From Sinorhizobium kostiense (GTDB lineage: Bacteria; Pseudomonadota; Alphaproteobacteria; Rhizobiales; Rhizobiaceae), in contig NZ_JAGILA010000003.1 of assembly GCF_017874595.1 (NCBI RefSeq), positions 486,861-550,860 on the forward strand: a DNA stretch of 64,000 nt, in the 5' to 3' direction. Made by a program: the position numbers and the translations under genes. Positions within the stretch are counted from its first letter, which is position 1. Every line of letters starts with the position of its first letter. Below are positions 9,547 to 19,779 of this stretch, piece by piece. Under the pieces are notes generated by a model. The model did no database searches. It was given only the letters and a program-made list of their open reading frames with translations, and was not told where the DNA came from.

Positions 9547-9750
9547 ATGGCAGCCGGTACGGCAAAGTTTTTCAACCAGGATAAGGGCTTCGGCTTCATC
9601 ACGCCTGACAATGGTGCGGCAGATGTGTTCGTCCATGTGTCGGCGGTGCAGGGCTCCGCGCTTCTTCGAGACGGACAGAAGGTCAGCTACGAGCTGGGCC
9701 AGGACCGCAAGACCGGAAAGTCGAAGGCGGAAAACGTCAGATCAATTTGA
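9547..9750 (+). CDS. Cold-shock domain protein (CspA family)
   Basis: A 67-aa single cold-shock domain: [19 protein letters not shown] carries the RNP1 motif (KGFGFI) and DVFVHVSAV the RNP2 motif. These proteins bind single-stranded RNA/DNA as RNA chaperones. In place of the common VKWFN it has AKFFN. No clear ribosome site precedes the ATG, and the gene directly abuts the resolvase remnant, so its promoter may have been replaced by that insertion. A second, more typical copy lies at 32403-32612. Confidence 0.85.
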   Translation: MAAGTAKFFNQDKGFGFITPDNGAADVFVHVSAVQGSALLRDGQKVSYELGQDRKTGKSKAENVRSI

Positions 9751-9942
9751 CCGTCACCTTCATCAAAGTTTCGCGACTTGCGTCGCCGCCTTATTCTTTC
9801 TCGACACAGCTTCGATCACTTGAGGATGCTCGACTGCACGCGCCTTTATCCCGCGAACGACCGGTTGTTCGGCCGGTCCTTACCCGCTACGGGAGTCTGT
9901 GAAAATTAGCGTCCGACGGACCTTTCCTCCCCAGCGGATCGC

Positions 9943-10980
9943 CTATTTGTTTGTTGTTTCTTCGAGTGCCGCGATTGTCGTAAGTATCTCGTCGAACGAT
10001 GGCGGCCTGTCATCGAACATCATGGGGGCCATCGCCCTGTAGTCGGCGCGGAGGTCCTTGATCCGGTTTTTGTCCGGCAGGAGCCGTAGCGTACCAGGAC
10101 GGGCGGTGTCGTAACTAGCCCAGCCGGAACGGAAGAAGGTAGCCTTGTGCTTGGCCACCTGCGCGAGAAGCTCGAAATCGGTCGCGGCGGCTTTGCCTTC
10201 GTGCGTGGCAAGCAGCATGGCGAGATCGTAATAGTGCCGCGAGAAATATTGTGGCGTGGGGGACTCTGCAGGGCGGTGCGCCTCGGCATGCAACGCAGTC
10301 GCCTTCTCCCAGAAGGTGCGGTGGGCAGAGAGGACGATGACGGTGGTGTCGGGGTTATCGAAGAAGCCGGGATAGTCGTCCGCCGCATAGGGTCGGATTA
10401 TCCGTTTCTCTATCGGCCAAGGGTCTCCGCGGGCGCCAAGTTCGAGCTTCACCCGTGGTGTGATGTATCCCATGCTCTCGTATTCGGTCGCGGCGAGCGC
10501 GTTGGGATAGTGGAAGTTCACCGTCTGCGCGTCGGTGGCATCTATCTCCAGCGACCACTCGCCTTTCGTCGGCTCCCCGAGTTGCTCGACGATCGCCGAC
10601 CGAAGAGCCGGAAGCAGCTTCTCGGCAATATGCTCCTCGATATCGCTCACAAGGGCTTCAATGAGTTTGTTCGCCTGTTTCTTGCTGATGCCTTCTTTCT
10701 CGGGATCGCGGTCACCCGTGTAACCGAGATCCGCTCGATCGAAAGAGAGATCGATATCTTCGGAAAACCGGCGTATCGCACCAAACGCCTTGGAGAGGGA
10801 GGTGCCACCCTTGAAGACAAGGGTGGCCGCGTCTTTCTCCTGCAGTCCGAAAAGCCGCTTCAATGTCCAGCAGACCCAGAAGTCCTTTTCGATGATCGTA
10901 TTGGCGACGCCTCGGCCAGCACCCGTTTCGCCAAACAGGGCCGCCCGATCGCGATCTGAAAGAAGAGCGACCTTATCCAT
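9943..10980 (-). CDS. AbiEii/AbiGii-type nucleotidyltransferase toxin
   Basis: A 345-aa protein starting MDKVALLSDRDRAALFGE at 10980. It carries the nucleotidyltransferase core of the AbiEii family: IIEKDFWVCWTLKRLF, then FKGGTSLSKAFGAIRRFSEDIDLSFDR (the G-G-T-S and D-x-D motifs), and the C-terminal YYDLAMLL...F. Its ATG overlaps the stop of the upstream gene by eight bases (ATGGATAA), so the pair is translationally coupled. AbiE systems act as type IV toxin-antitoxin or abortive-infection modules; several nucleotidyltransferase toxins of this kind modify tRNA. The open frame extends upstream to 11253 but that part overlaps the antitoxin. Confidence 0.88.
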   Translation of the reverse strand: MDKVALLSDRDRAALFGETGAGRGVANTIIEKDFWVCWTLKRLFGLQEKDAATLVFKGGTSLSKAFGAIRRFSEDIDLSFDRADLGYTGDRDPEKEGISKKQANKLIEALVSDIEEHIAEKLLPALRSAIVEQLGEPTKGEWSLEIDATDAQTVNFHYPNALAATEYESMGYITPRVKLELGARGDPWPIEKRIIRPYAADDYPGFFDNPDTTVIVLSAHRTFWEKATALHAEAHRPAESPTPQYFSRHYYDLAMLLATHEGKAAATDFELLAQVAKHKATFFRSGWASYDTARPGTLRLLPDKNRIKDLRADYRAMAPMMFDDRPPSFDEILTTIAALEETTNK

Positions 10981-11602
10981 CGACCTCACCCGACGCTGCG
11001 TTGGCGATCGAGACGAGCGTCGGCCGCATCCAGGCAGGCGCTTGGACAGCAGTGGATGCGAGTGTCTTCTTGTCGCTGGCCGACAGACGACGCGCCGCGA
11101 TCTGCGCAACGTCACAGGCACGTACCGCCCCCACGTGACGAAGGGCCTGAACGACCGTCCCTGCAGCGCTTCCCGGAGCGATGAGATGCTTGGGCGAGGC
11201 GTGACGCAGATCAACCACGCGCTTGCCCAATGCGACACGCCGCGAGGGACCATCGGTTAGATAGGTGCTCTTTGCCGGAACTTGCGTCGAAAGACCGAGC
11301 GCGTTTGCTGCACGCGCACCCGTAATCTGTACGTGGGATCCAGTCTCACGCGCTAATGCCTGCGCGACATCATCGGGGGCTGGCGAAAGGGGACCAAGTT
11401 GCGGATGGACTTTCGGGAAGTCGTAGAGGCCTCGCGCCAAACGCCGGAGCTTGCCACCCTTGACCAGACGGGAAAGCGCCTGGTCGACTGCCGCTCGTGC
11501 GGCGATGTCCAGGAAATCACTGGGCGTGAAAACGCCACCGCGGCCGCCAGCGCGGGCGCGCCCCATGATCCGATCCGGTACCGACGTCACAGAGTTGCTC
11601 AT
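10973..11602 (-). CDS. AbiEi-like antitoxin / DUF6088 regulator
   Basis: A 209-aa protein beginning MSNSVTSVPDRIMGRARAGG. Residues ~10-65 form a winged helix of the AbiEi/DUF6088 type (FTPSDFLDIAARAAVDQALSRL...GKLRRLARGLYDFPK). The C-terminal half (~70-200) follows the antitoxin core with ITGARAANALGLSTQVP. Known members bind inverted repeats in their own promoter and repress the operon while neutralising the toxin. A perfect palindrome lies directly upstream of the start (11605-11632), which fits autoregulation. Confidence 0.8.
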   Translation of the reverse strand: MSNSVTSVPDRIMGRARAGGRGGVFTPSDFLDIAARAAVDQALSRLVKGGKLRRLARGLYDFPKVHPQLGPLSPAPDDVAQALARETGSHVQITGARAANALGLSTQVPAKSTYLTDGPSRRVALGKRVVDLRHASPKHLIAPGSAAGTVVQALRHVGAVRACDVAQIAARRLSASDKKTLASTAVQAPAWMRPTLVSIANAASGEVDG

Positions 11603-11604
11603 GC

Positions 11605-11632
11605 GTCAGAAAATAGTGCATATTTTTCTGAC
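11605..11632. promoter_or_regulatory. Perfect inverted repeat, likely AbiEi operator
   Basis: GTCAGAAAA at 11605-11613 and its exact reverse complement TTTTCTGAC at 11624-11632 are separated by 10 bases. The site starts two bases upstream of the antitoxin start codon and covers the ribosome-binding region. AbiEi proteins are known to bind inverted repeats in front of their operon, so this is the obvious operator. Inference from position and symmetry. Confidence 0.65.
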
Positions 11633-12034
11633 ATTCAAGGCGGGGGAAATGCTCGACGAGAGGCTTCTACTATACCTCTATGCTGGCGGCGCCAGTTTGG
11701 TGGACTCGCGCCGGTCTGTCTCTATCCGTTATGTTATACAATTACATTGTGGCATAATATGTATTATGGAACTTCTCTATTCGGCGTCTTGAGGTCAAGC
11801 GCTATCGAGCCTTCCACTTTCACCGTTGGTTGACGTCGTTCACGGAGCCTTGCTTCTCTTCGGGATCGGGCATTGCCCCTCCCATTATGGGGTCAGTAGA
11901 ATGAAGTTGAACAATCTAAAACGCGTCCTGGTCGGTGAAGCCGATCGGTACGAGTTCCATAGCGGACTCACTTCATTCATCGTCCCGTGAAGGACCTCTT
12001 TCCACCCGCGGTGGAATCTGGTCGTCTAAAATGG
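11633..12034. other. AT-rich intergenic region
   Basis: About 400 bases between the AbiE operon and the IS110 remnant. The stretch 11720-11775 is AT-rich and could hold promoter elements. The 11880-12030 part probably belongs to the IS110 flank. No coding frame with family resemblance was seen. Confidence 0.4.
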
Positions 12035-12385
12035 TCAGGCCTTCGCCGATCCGGAGTCCTTTGACCACTGGAAGTCTGTACCATCACTCCACATGCGGTG
12101 CATGATCACAGCCAGTCGGCGTGCCAAGGCCACAATTGCCTTTTGATGGCCGCGACGTTTGGCAATATTCATCGCCCACGCCTTAAGCCAGGACCATTTT
12201 CTGACCACCGTCAGCATGACTTGAGCCGCTTCATAGAGCAGCGTTCGCATCATTATGTCACCACACAGGGAAATTCGGCCGACGCGGCTGGAGACCTTTA
12301 ACTCTCGGCAAATCCCGCCCGCTTCATCGACGATGCACAGTGAAGTCTCTTTCACAGAGACGTCCATTCCGACATAATGCTTCAT
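12035..12385 (-). pseudogene. IS110-family transposase with internal deletion
   Basis: The 116-aa frame begins MKHYVGMDVSVKETSLCIVD, the DEDD-nuclease N-terminus of IS110-type transposases (first Asp in GMDVS). It passes after about 31 residues straight into the C-terminal part: SRVGRISLCGDIMMRTLLYEAAQ, MNIAKRRGHQKAIVALARRLAVIMHRMW. Full members have about 340 residues, so roughly two thirds are missing, including the remaining catalytic acids. The deletion kept the frame. Non-functional relic. Confidence 0.85.
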
Positions 12386-12480
12386 GCTGCGCTTCCTTTC
12401 AGATGCTTGTGGCTGTTGCGATACAGACCACGTTTTATCATCCCTCGAAGCGCAGCACCCCGGCTACAATCCCAAGTCAC

Positions 12481-12505
12481 CCTGAAGATGAGGCGCCAAG
12501 CCGAA
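12481..12505. repeat. 25-bp repeat, copy 1
   Basis: A 25-base sequence starting CCTGAAGATGAGGCGCCAAG is identical to 31948-31972, and similarity continues with CCCCATCT after a two-base difference. It lies 95 bases beyond the start of the IS110 remnant. It may be an insertion-sequence end or a shared target sequence. Confidence 0.7.
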
Positions 12506-12640
12506 TACCCCATCTAAGCCTTTGTAATTGTAAGCTTTCAGAGCGGCAACGACCTTCAACGCGACAGATTCGCATCCGCACTCTGGTGCTGGTCTGCACT
12601 GACCCTTATATCTTCCGCAGCAACCAACCGGGAGAATGTA

Positions 12641-12943
12641 GTGTCCGAATTCCTAAGCTATCTGTTCGCCATTCTTGTCGTGGGCCCGCTGCAGGCTGAA
12701 GTATCGGAGCGCCTTCAGGGCGTGCCATCACCCGAGATTGTCGAGGCGGGACGCGCGTGCATTGCCACGGAGGCTCCGAGGCTTCTCGAGCGAGCCCAGG
12801 AAGATTGGGCATGGGCTGCCGCAAATGCGGTAGGCGTCGGCGTAGGTGTAGTCGATCCGGTAAGCCTGCTGTCCGGTCAGAACGCCGATTGCAACCGCCT
12901 GGTACAAGTTCTGTCGCAAGGTGGAGCGGCTGAAGAGGCATAG
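12641..12943 (+). CDS. Small exported or membrane-anchored hypothetical protein
   Basis: A 100-aa frame starting GTG after a GGGAG ribosome site. The first ~20 residues (MSEFLSYLFAILVVGPLQAE) are hydrophobic like a signal peptide. The rest is helical with two cysteines (GRACIATEAP and NADCNRLVQVL) that could form a disulfide. No family recognised. A minus-strand frame covering the same bases is less protein-like. Confidence 0.55.
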   Translation: MSEFLSYLFAILVVGPLQAEVSERLQGVPSPEIVEAGRACIATEAPRLLERAQEDWAWAAANAVGVGVGVVDPVSLLSGQNADCNRLVQVLSQGGAAEEA

Positions 12944-12960
12944 ACGCCACTTCACGGTCT

Positions 12961-13242
12961 CTATTTATAGCGAGCGCCCTCCTCCTCACAGTGCTCGAGA
13001 ACGCGTTCAACCCATTTATCGAACCAGACCCAGCTTCCTTTGTAGTCGCCTTCGCAACCGTACCCTTTGTTTCCTTCTCCCTTAGCGTCCAGCGCTTTCC
13101 AGAGTGGAGCGTAAACCTGGGGTACCCGGCATCCTGTGCATTCTTCACGACTTCAGCAGGAGGGAACCGCAGGCGGTTCATCTCTTTGAATATAACCTTG
13201 CCAACCTCATTTGCTTCGTTACTGCCTGCAGCCGCCTTGATC
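12961..13242 (-). pseudogene. Small unknown gene broken by a one-base shift
   Basis: Reading leftwards, one frame gives IKAAAGSNEANEVGKVIFKE and FPPAEVVKNAQDAGYP. The next frame continues with VYAPLWKALDAKGEGNKG, GCEGDYKGSWVWFDKWVE and RVLEHCEEEGARYK before the stop at 12961. The switch falls at the run of four G (plus strand) at 13119-13122. Both halves look like one compact acidic protein of about 90 residues. No start codon was found for the first part, so the 5' end is also uncertain. Family unknown. Confidence 0.5.
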
Positions 13243-13401
13243 TAGATGGTTTAGCAGCTATTATCGGCTTCAACCAGGGGGAGTGGCATTGGCATGGCTG
13301 GATGGTTCCGCGAACGCATCGCCGCTCCATAGAAGGCGCTTCACAGACCCGAATGAAGGCCCAACTTCAGGGCATCAGGATAGTCCGACGGAGGCGAGCA
13401 C

Positions 13402-13779
13402 ATGTCCGTTCTGAGAAGGGCGATCGCGATAGTTAAGTTGCCATTCCGCGCAGTATGGACAGGGCTGTTGGTCGTGAACTTTCTCGTCGTTGCCGCCGGC
13501 GGCCTCTTGCTCGGAGGTTTCGTCGCATATTGGCTCGCGCTGACGTTTTCGTATCTGTTTTTGCCCGAGGCCTGGACGGAATCGCTGTGGTTATGGGCGT
13601 CGGGATTTTACGCTGAGCACACTTGGTTCAAGGTGGTGACGATTACCGCCTTCGTTCTACTTCTCTTCCCGCTCCTCGGCTATTGGCCGGGGCGGGATCC
13701 GTTAGAAGAAGCTGCTCACGAGAGAAAGATGATCGAGCTCAACAAAGATCTCATTGCGGTTCGGAAGCGGGAGCGATAG
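13402..13779 (+). CDS. Small integral membrane protein, unknown
   Basis: A 125-aa protein starting at ATG 13402 after GGAGGCGAGCAC. Two hydrophobic segments (residues ~18-60, LLVVNFLVVAAGGLLLGG...YLFL, and ~77-95, VVTITAFVLLLFPLLGYW) are predicted to span the inner membrane. The tail is charged and cytosolic (EEAAHERKMIELNKDLIAVRKR). No family recognised. Confidence 0.65.
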   Translation: MSVLRRAIAIVKLPFRAVWTGLLVVNFLVVAAGGLLLGGFVAYWLALTFSYLFLPEAWTESLWLWASGFYAEHTWFKVVTITAFVLLLFPLLGYWPGRDPLEEAAHERKMIELNKDLIAVRKRER

Positions 13780-13812
13780 ACGCCGAGCCCCTGAAACACT
13801 GAGGGTAACCAG

Positions 13813-14312
13813 TTGCCTGTAAACAAGCTACTATCAATTGGCGTCCTGGTGTGCATAGTGCCCGAACTGGCAATGGGGCAAGCTGCGCCCGAACATCACG
13901 TCTGGCAAGAGAAGCGGTCATTTGAGCCAATGAGCCGAACCGCACAAGCAATTACTGGCCCACTTAAACTCTCTGGAAACGCGCATTTTGCTACTCCGAG
14001 CAGCAAAATGACGATCACCTTCGGCAATGGAAAAACGGTGGCGTTGACCGCCGTAGAAGCCTCGTGGCGCGAGTGGGACATCACGGGACCTCGAAAAGTG
14101 ACGGCTGAGGCTTTCCGCATGAACAGCGACCCCGGGACACTAGAAAATGGAAATCGCCTGTGCGGAAATCCAGCCCGATATATCGTCTTCCATGAAGACA
14201 TGCTTTTCGATGGAACTCCCCTGCTTAGCGTGCCGTATTTGGGTCGAAGAACGTTCCTCAGGACATCAATAGCCCCGGCTTGTGCGCAACGTTTAGCTTC
14301 TATGCGGACTAA
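13813..14312 (+). pseudogene. Secreted protein gene with C-terminal frameshift
   Basis: Starts TTG after GAGGG. It has a signal peptide (MPVNKLLSIGVLVCIVPELAMGQA cleaved after ~23) and a periplasmic domain. Near 14231 the frame appears to lose one base: the original frame runs to a stop at 14349 as Arg/Ser-rich sequence. A second frame instead continues sensibly as VFGSKNVPQDINSPGLCATF and ends FYAD-stop at 14312. The tail with PGLC could pair with the cysteine in NRLCGNPARYIVF. If the shift is an error, the intact protein has about 166 residues. Confidence 0.55.
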
Positions 14313-14349
14313 CCAGAACACATCCGGGAGTGGCTCAAATTTTCAATGA

Positions 14350-15003
14350 AGCGACGTGTCACGAGCGAATGCGCGTGCAGAGTCGTTGTCTTGTCATTCG
14401 CTTCGATTGCAAGCGCGTGATTCTCCGCGAGGCTGATCAGAGCATCAGCCGTTTTGTGTCGCGTCCAGCCAACGGCCTCCGCCCTCCGGCGTTCCCGAGC
14501 CCGCATCGAACGGGCCAGGGACGGAACGAGGGGCGCCCTTGACACCCCTCTCCTCGTGGCCCCTCCCCATCCACGGCGGGCGCCCGCGAGAGCGGGCGGG
14601 CTCACTTCGGCTTGTTGTCGCTGTCGGCCGTTGAAGACCTGGTTGCGCGCCTGACCCGCTGCAGCGAGACCGCGGCCGGATTGCGACTTGCCGATTGACG
14701 GCGAAGGCGGCGGCTGGGGCTACGAAGACCGCGCTTCCCCGGCCTCTCCTTAGTAATGGCCTTGTCCGGTTCCCGCGCGCCGAGCCGATGGGACTATAGT
14801 CCGACGCAGTGAGGCCAAAGGTCTGATGTCCATTGCCGGGCATTTTTCCCGCCACATATTCAAGCGATAAGCACCCATGCGAGGGTTAACTCCCTTTTGC
14901 TATAGTGGTGCGAGGTCCAGAGCGCAGCTTCCTATCCCTTCGGCAAACGCTCTGAGACTGCCCTTCCCGAGCTTCCCTCGAGGTCCACCATGGACGCCAA
15001 AAA
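14350..15003. other. Intergenic region with a GC-rich hairpin
   Basis: About 650 bases with no convincing gene. A minus-strand stretch (14320-14460) reads TADALISLAENHALAIEA in one frame and may be a coding relic. A hairpin CGCCCGC-GAGA-GCGGGCG lies at 14581-14598. The last 13 bases before 15004 contain ATGGACGCCAAAAAATG, where one extra A would join an upstream ATG to the next gene. Confidence 0.4.
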
Positions 15004-15255
15004 ATGAGAGCGCTCATTGAGGATTGCCGTAGAAACCTGTTGGTCTATTTGTCGCCGGACAGCGGAATAAGTGACAGAGAAATGGTCATCGCACTTCTTA
15101 ATCGACTGGAAGGGGCCCAAGCCAGGGACGCGTTGGGAGAGGAGTTCGGCTGGAGCCCAAGATCGGACAAGACCCGAGCCGCCGAGGGCGTCCACCCTCG
15201 GCCGAACGAAGGCCGGCTCAGGATCATTCTCAATCAGGCACGAAGATGTCCTTAG
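15004..15255 (+). CDS. Small protein of unknown function
   Basis: An 83-aa frame with MRALIEDCRRNLLVYL and GISDREMVIALLNRLE, a helical, charged protein without membrane segments. An ATG at 14991 with a better ribosome site (GAGG) reads MDAKK and then a stop; adding one A to the six-A run at 14999-15004 would fuse it to this frame. The true start may therefore be 14991. Overlaps the next gene by ten bases. Confidence 0.5.
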   Translation: MRALIEDCRRNLLVYLSPDSGISDREMVIALLNRLEGAQARDALGEEFGWSPRSDKTRAAEGVHPRPNEGRLRIILNQARRCP

Positions 15256-15506
15256 TGCGTGCCGGCAGAGCCCGCCTAGCGATGGCTCTGCCGCAGTGTC
15301 GAAAGCAACTGCTCTCAGCGAAGAGCCGTGATTTGGACGACCTCTTCGAAGGCTATGCCCTTGCGGCCGAAGCGCTGGAAACGTTGCAAACGGAGGAGCC
15401 GCAGCAACCCGATCTCACCTCGGAATACCGCAACATCTGTGCAAGCATTCAAGACGAGGTTCTGCGACTGTTGGGCCAGCTCGATGGCGCGGCTAACGGC
15501 GCGTGA
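15246..15506 (+). CDS. Small helical protein of unknown function
   Basis: An 86-aa frame overlapping the end of the upstream gene. It reads LPQCRKQLLSAKSRDLDDLF, EGYALAAEALETLQ, SIQDEVLRLLGQLDGAANGA, a helical acidic protein. The overlap suggests the two small genes are co-translated. No family recognised. Confidence 0.5.
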   Translation: MSLVRAGRARLAMALPQCRKQLLSAKSRDLDDLFEGYALAAEALETLQTEEPQQPDLTSEYRNICASIQDEVLRLLGQLDGAANGA

Positions 15507-15800
15507 CGATCAACTCGCGAACTGCGGTGCCTTTCCGCCCGCCGCTGTCCCTCGATGAACCGTCCAACCCCGCGTCCTTGAGGGCTCTTCAAGGTGCTTC
15601 AAAGGCGTCAAAACCAGAAGCGCCCGCTAATTGCGGGCGCCGAGTGATTTCCGGGGACTCTTCGCTCCCGTTCTTGGGGACTGCATGGGTCACATGCGGG
15701 GGAGCGATGCGCCAGAACGCTTCAACAGCCAAAAGGTTTCACTGGAACTTTCCATCGCTTCGTGGAGTGAGTGGCGGTTGAAAGTAACCAGAAAAGCTGA
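15507..15800. other. Intergenic region with terminator-like hairpin
   Basis: About 290 bases. It holds the hairpin annotated at 15620-15640 and a Ser/Pro-rich open frame (15503-15781) that does not look like a real protein. Confidence 0.4.
15620..15640 (+). terminator. Terminator-like hairpin after the small-gene pair
   Basis: GCGCCCGC-TAATT-GCGGGCGC forms a perfect 8-bp stem with a 5-base loop, about 110 bases after the stop at 15506. It is preceded by an A-rich stretch, but the following tract is only weakly T-rich. Likely a transcription end or attenuator. Confidence 0.45.
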
Positions 15801-16183
15801 ATCCCCGTAGCCGCCTCAAACAAGTACGATTCTTTATGCATCGCCGCTCCCGATGCTTACGAGCGAATTGCGAAGGGGCATCTCTGGCTCGTAGGCGCGT
15901 TCGGCATTAACGCTTGGTCGGAAGCTCGCCGCCGGCAGGAGAGCCTCGTGGACTTCACATCAGAGATCAAGAGCATGACTGACGCGGAGCTCCGAGAGAT
16001 CTGCGTCTTAGCCGTCTTTTATGCCCGATCGACGAGGCGATGGATGAGGCGATGCGGCTCTTCTGGCGCGAGGCTCTGAAAGAGGTCTTTATTCGCGGAT
16101 GGGCTGGCGGTAATGAGGCGATCATCCGCTATACGCTCTTCGCGGTGGAGAGTTTCAAGGCCTACAACCGGGTAACTCAGTGA
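15801..16183 (+). pseudogene. Degenerate gene of unknown family, at least one frameshift
   Basis: From 15801 one frame reads VAASNKYDSLCIAAPDAYER, GHLWLVGAFGINAWSEARRR, FTSEIKSMTDAELREICVLA. Near 16015 it shifts to a second frame that continues PIDEAMDEAMRLFWREALKE, VFIRGWAGGNEAIIRYTLFA, SFKAYNRVTQ-stop at 16183. A GTG at 15948 with a GGAGAG site or an ATG at 15975 could be starts of a shorter version. The composition is typical of real protein, but no family was recognised. Confidence 0.45.
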
Positions 16184-16207
16184 GCCCAAATGCGCTCGTG
16201 GCCGGAC

Positions 16208-16393
16208 TCAGCGGTGCTTGGGGACGTCTGTGATCTGTGGTGTGTAGACCGCTGTTTCGGTCCTGTTCTCCGACCAAGCGCCGCCGATTGCCAAGTAGGC
16301 GAGAATGACGGCCATGGAGAGTAAGATGACGGCGATCGGGAAAGCTGTTGAGGCGTTCCGTTCTGGCGGATCGTGATAATCTCGGAAATTCAT
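16208..16393 (-). CDS. Small single-span membrane protein
   Basis: A 61-aa protein starting at ATG 16393 after ACGGGAG. Residues ~18-38 (AFPIAVILLSMAVILAYLAI) form one transmembrane helix. The N-terminal part is charged and the C-terminal part polar. Function unknown; it lies near another small cell-envelope gene. Confidence 0.6.
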   Translation of the reverse strand: MNFRDYHDPPERNASTAFPIAVILLSMAVILAYLAIGGAWSENRTETAVYTPQITDVPKHR

Positions 16394-16444
16394 TTTCGCA
16401 CTCCCGTAAGAAGTTGAGGGAGAGCGAGCCGTTCGGCGACCTAC

Positions 16445-16717
16445 CTACCACCGATAATATCCGTAGACCGGTCGAGCACCGCGCTTACACTTGATCTCTT
16501 CCTTATACTCGTCATCGTCCCACTTGCGCTCGATCTTGCAGCGGCCGCGACGGTATTCTTCTTTGTAGGCTCTGCGCTCGTAGCGGGGTTCATCATAGTA
16601 GCGGTAGGAATGCCAGCGCCCATGGCCGCTTTCGTCCTTCCAAGGATCGGCCACTGCATTCCCGGTGAGAACCGCGAACGCCATGCCGGCGGCGGCAACT
16701 ATGGCCATGAGTTTCAT
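16445..16717 (-). CDS. Secreted Arg/Tyr-rich protein, unknown
   Basis: A 90-aa protein. ATG 16717 follows AAGGAGACGAGCT and opens a clear signal peptide (MKLMAIVAAAGMAFAVLTG, cleavage after NAVA). The mature part is rich in Tyr, Arg, Lys and Glu (YYDEPRYERRAYKEEYRRG, two Cys) and ends YGYYRW. The open frame extends upstream to 16792, but the ribosome site and signal peptide fix 16717. Probably periplasmic; no named family. Confidence 0.7.
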   Translation of the reverse strand: MKLMAIVAAAGMAFAVLTGNAVADPWKDESGHGRWHSYRYYDEPRYERRAYKEEYRRGRCKIERKWDDDEYKEEIKCKRGARPVYGYYRW

Positions 16718-16931
16718 AGCTCGTCTCCTTCTTGCTTTAATCTTAACGTTCATTCCGGCGCTTAGTTTCGGATATCGATCCCGAATGGGCACTGAAGAGC
16801 AAGGGGCTCGGGTCTTGTCAGCCCGGCTCTGTGCCGCAAGGTACCGGGAAGCGCCAAGCGTGCTTCCAGATGGTGAAGCCCCAGAGCACTGCTACCGAGA
16901 AGGGACTATTGGGGCCTCGCTCTGGGACCCA

Positions 16932-17212
16932 TCACGGGACCGCGTCGGGCTTCCCGATCTGGACCTGCAATTTCATCGGCGCGGGCGCCGCGGTGGTCGG
17001 TGTCTTCGCATCTTCTCCGAGGGATCGATGAACAGGACCAACACAACCGCTGCCGCCACAAGTATATATCGCGGAATGCCTGTCTTTGCGCTCGCGAAAG
17101 CGGCAATCAACATGGCGGCTGCTATGTAGATTGCCGTTGACCCAGGACCGGATGTGACGCCCCAAACGAGATCGGAAATTCGATTTTTCCATCTACTTTC
17201 CAACATCGCCAT
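16932..17212 (-). pseudogene. Small membrane protein gene with a frameshift
   Basis: The frame from 17212 encodes MAMLESRWKNRISDLVWG followed by two hydrophobic stretches (AIYIAAAMLIAAFASAK, YILVAAAVVLVLFIDPS). It then turns Arg/Pro-rich. A second frame takes over near 17015 with GEDAKTPTTAAPAPMKLQVQ and IGKPDAVP-stop at 16932, which looks like the genuine tail. A one-base shift at about 17013-17022 would restore a ~93-aa membrane protein. Function unknown. Confidence 0.5.
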
Positions 17213-17396
17213 ATCTAATAACCCCGATAGAACTGGCTGGGACCGGTAAGAAACAACAGTCCGTCCGTGTTTTCGATTACCTCCGATTGTGCGTCAGTAA
17301 AGCTATTTTGCAACCGGCTTCAGACCTTTGGCACCGGGCGCTGGACTAAAGTACTACCCGCCCAATAAGGCTCTGCGGGTGGAACTACCCTCAATC

Positions 17397-17469
17397 GACG
17401 GTTGCTTGCCAATGGCGCTGCCGTCACGGGAAGATGCCTGTGCTTCACCCTCCAAGCTAGGAGTTTGCG
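17397..17469 (+). promoter_or_regulatory. Leader-like motif shared with two small-gene upstream regions
   Basis: The stretch contains GGTTGCTTGCCAATGGCG and CACGGGAAGATGCC about 45 bases before an ATG with a TAGGAG site. Very similar elements lie before the small genes at 30940 and 41982. Function unknown; promoter or 5' leader are both possible. Confidence 0.35.
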
Positions 17470-17595
17470 ATGAGCCCTATTCGTGACGATTGGTCCAAAA
17501 TAATCTCACGGGGGACTCTAGAGCGTCGCGTCAAGAGGTGGAGTCGAGACCATTAAAACAGAGATCGGCCCAAATCGTGGCGCCAAATCATGGCT

Positions 17596-17622
17596 TTAGC
17601 ACTCCACGTGGTGGAGTGCTAA
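17596..17622 (+). promoter_or_regulatory. CIRCE operator (HrcA site)
   Basis: TTAGCACTC-N9-GAGTGCTAA is an exact match to the CIRCE consensus, with arms at 17596-17604 and 17614-17622. CIRCE is bound by the HrcA repressor, so groESL here is predicted to be heat-inducible through HrcA. hrcA itself is not in the window. Confidence 0.95.
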
Positions 17623-17768
17623 AAAATTTCGTCGCCCTCTTGAAACTCGAAAAGCCAGAAACCAGATCGATTGGCGCGATGCCAAAACATCGTGCGTCCC
17701 GCGTCGGATTCGCATCGGATGCGGCGCCGAGGATCCTCAAAAATCTGTTTGTCAACGAGGAGAGCAAC

Positions 17769-19767
<1,999 letters not shown>

Positions 19768-19779
19768 CCGAAGCAACCG

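Larger units (their letters stand above)
17213..17768. other. groESL promoter and leader region
   Basis: This stretch holds the leader-like motif at 17397-17469, a possible 28-codon reading frame (ATG 17470 after TAGGAG, stop at 17556) of unknown meaning, and the CIRCE element at 17596-17622. The groES reading frame is open upstream to 17490, but that part is not conserved-looking. Confidence 0.5.

Noticed and set aside
9859..9878. Hairpin GACCGG...CCGGTC after the cold-shock gene
   Set aside because: Stem of only six pairs, no T-run, and more than 100 bases from the stop codon; too weak for a terminator call.
11451..11833. Plus-strand frames opposite the AbiEi gene, reaching the AT-rich region
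   Set aside because: Antisense to a gene with a recognisable winged helix; no ribosome site and no family resemblance.
14310..14855. Possible conjugation-related or ParB-like coding relic on the minus strand
   Set aside because: Some frames look faintly familiar, but no motif could be named, so no function was assigned.
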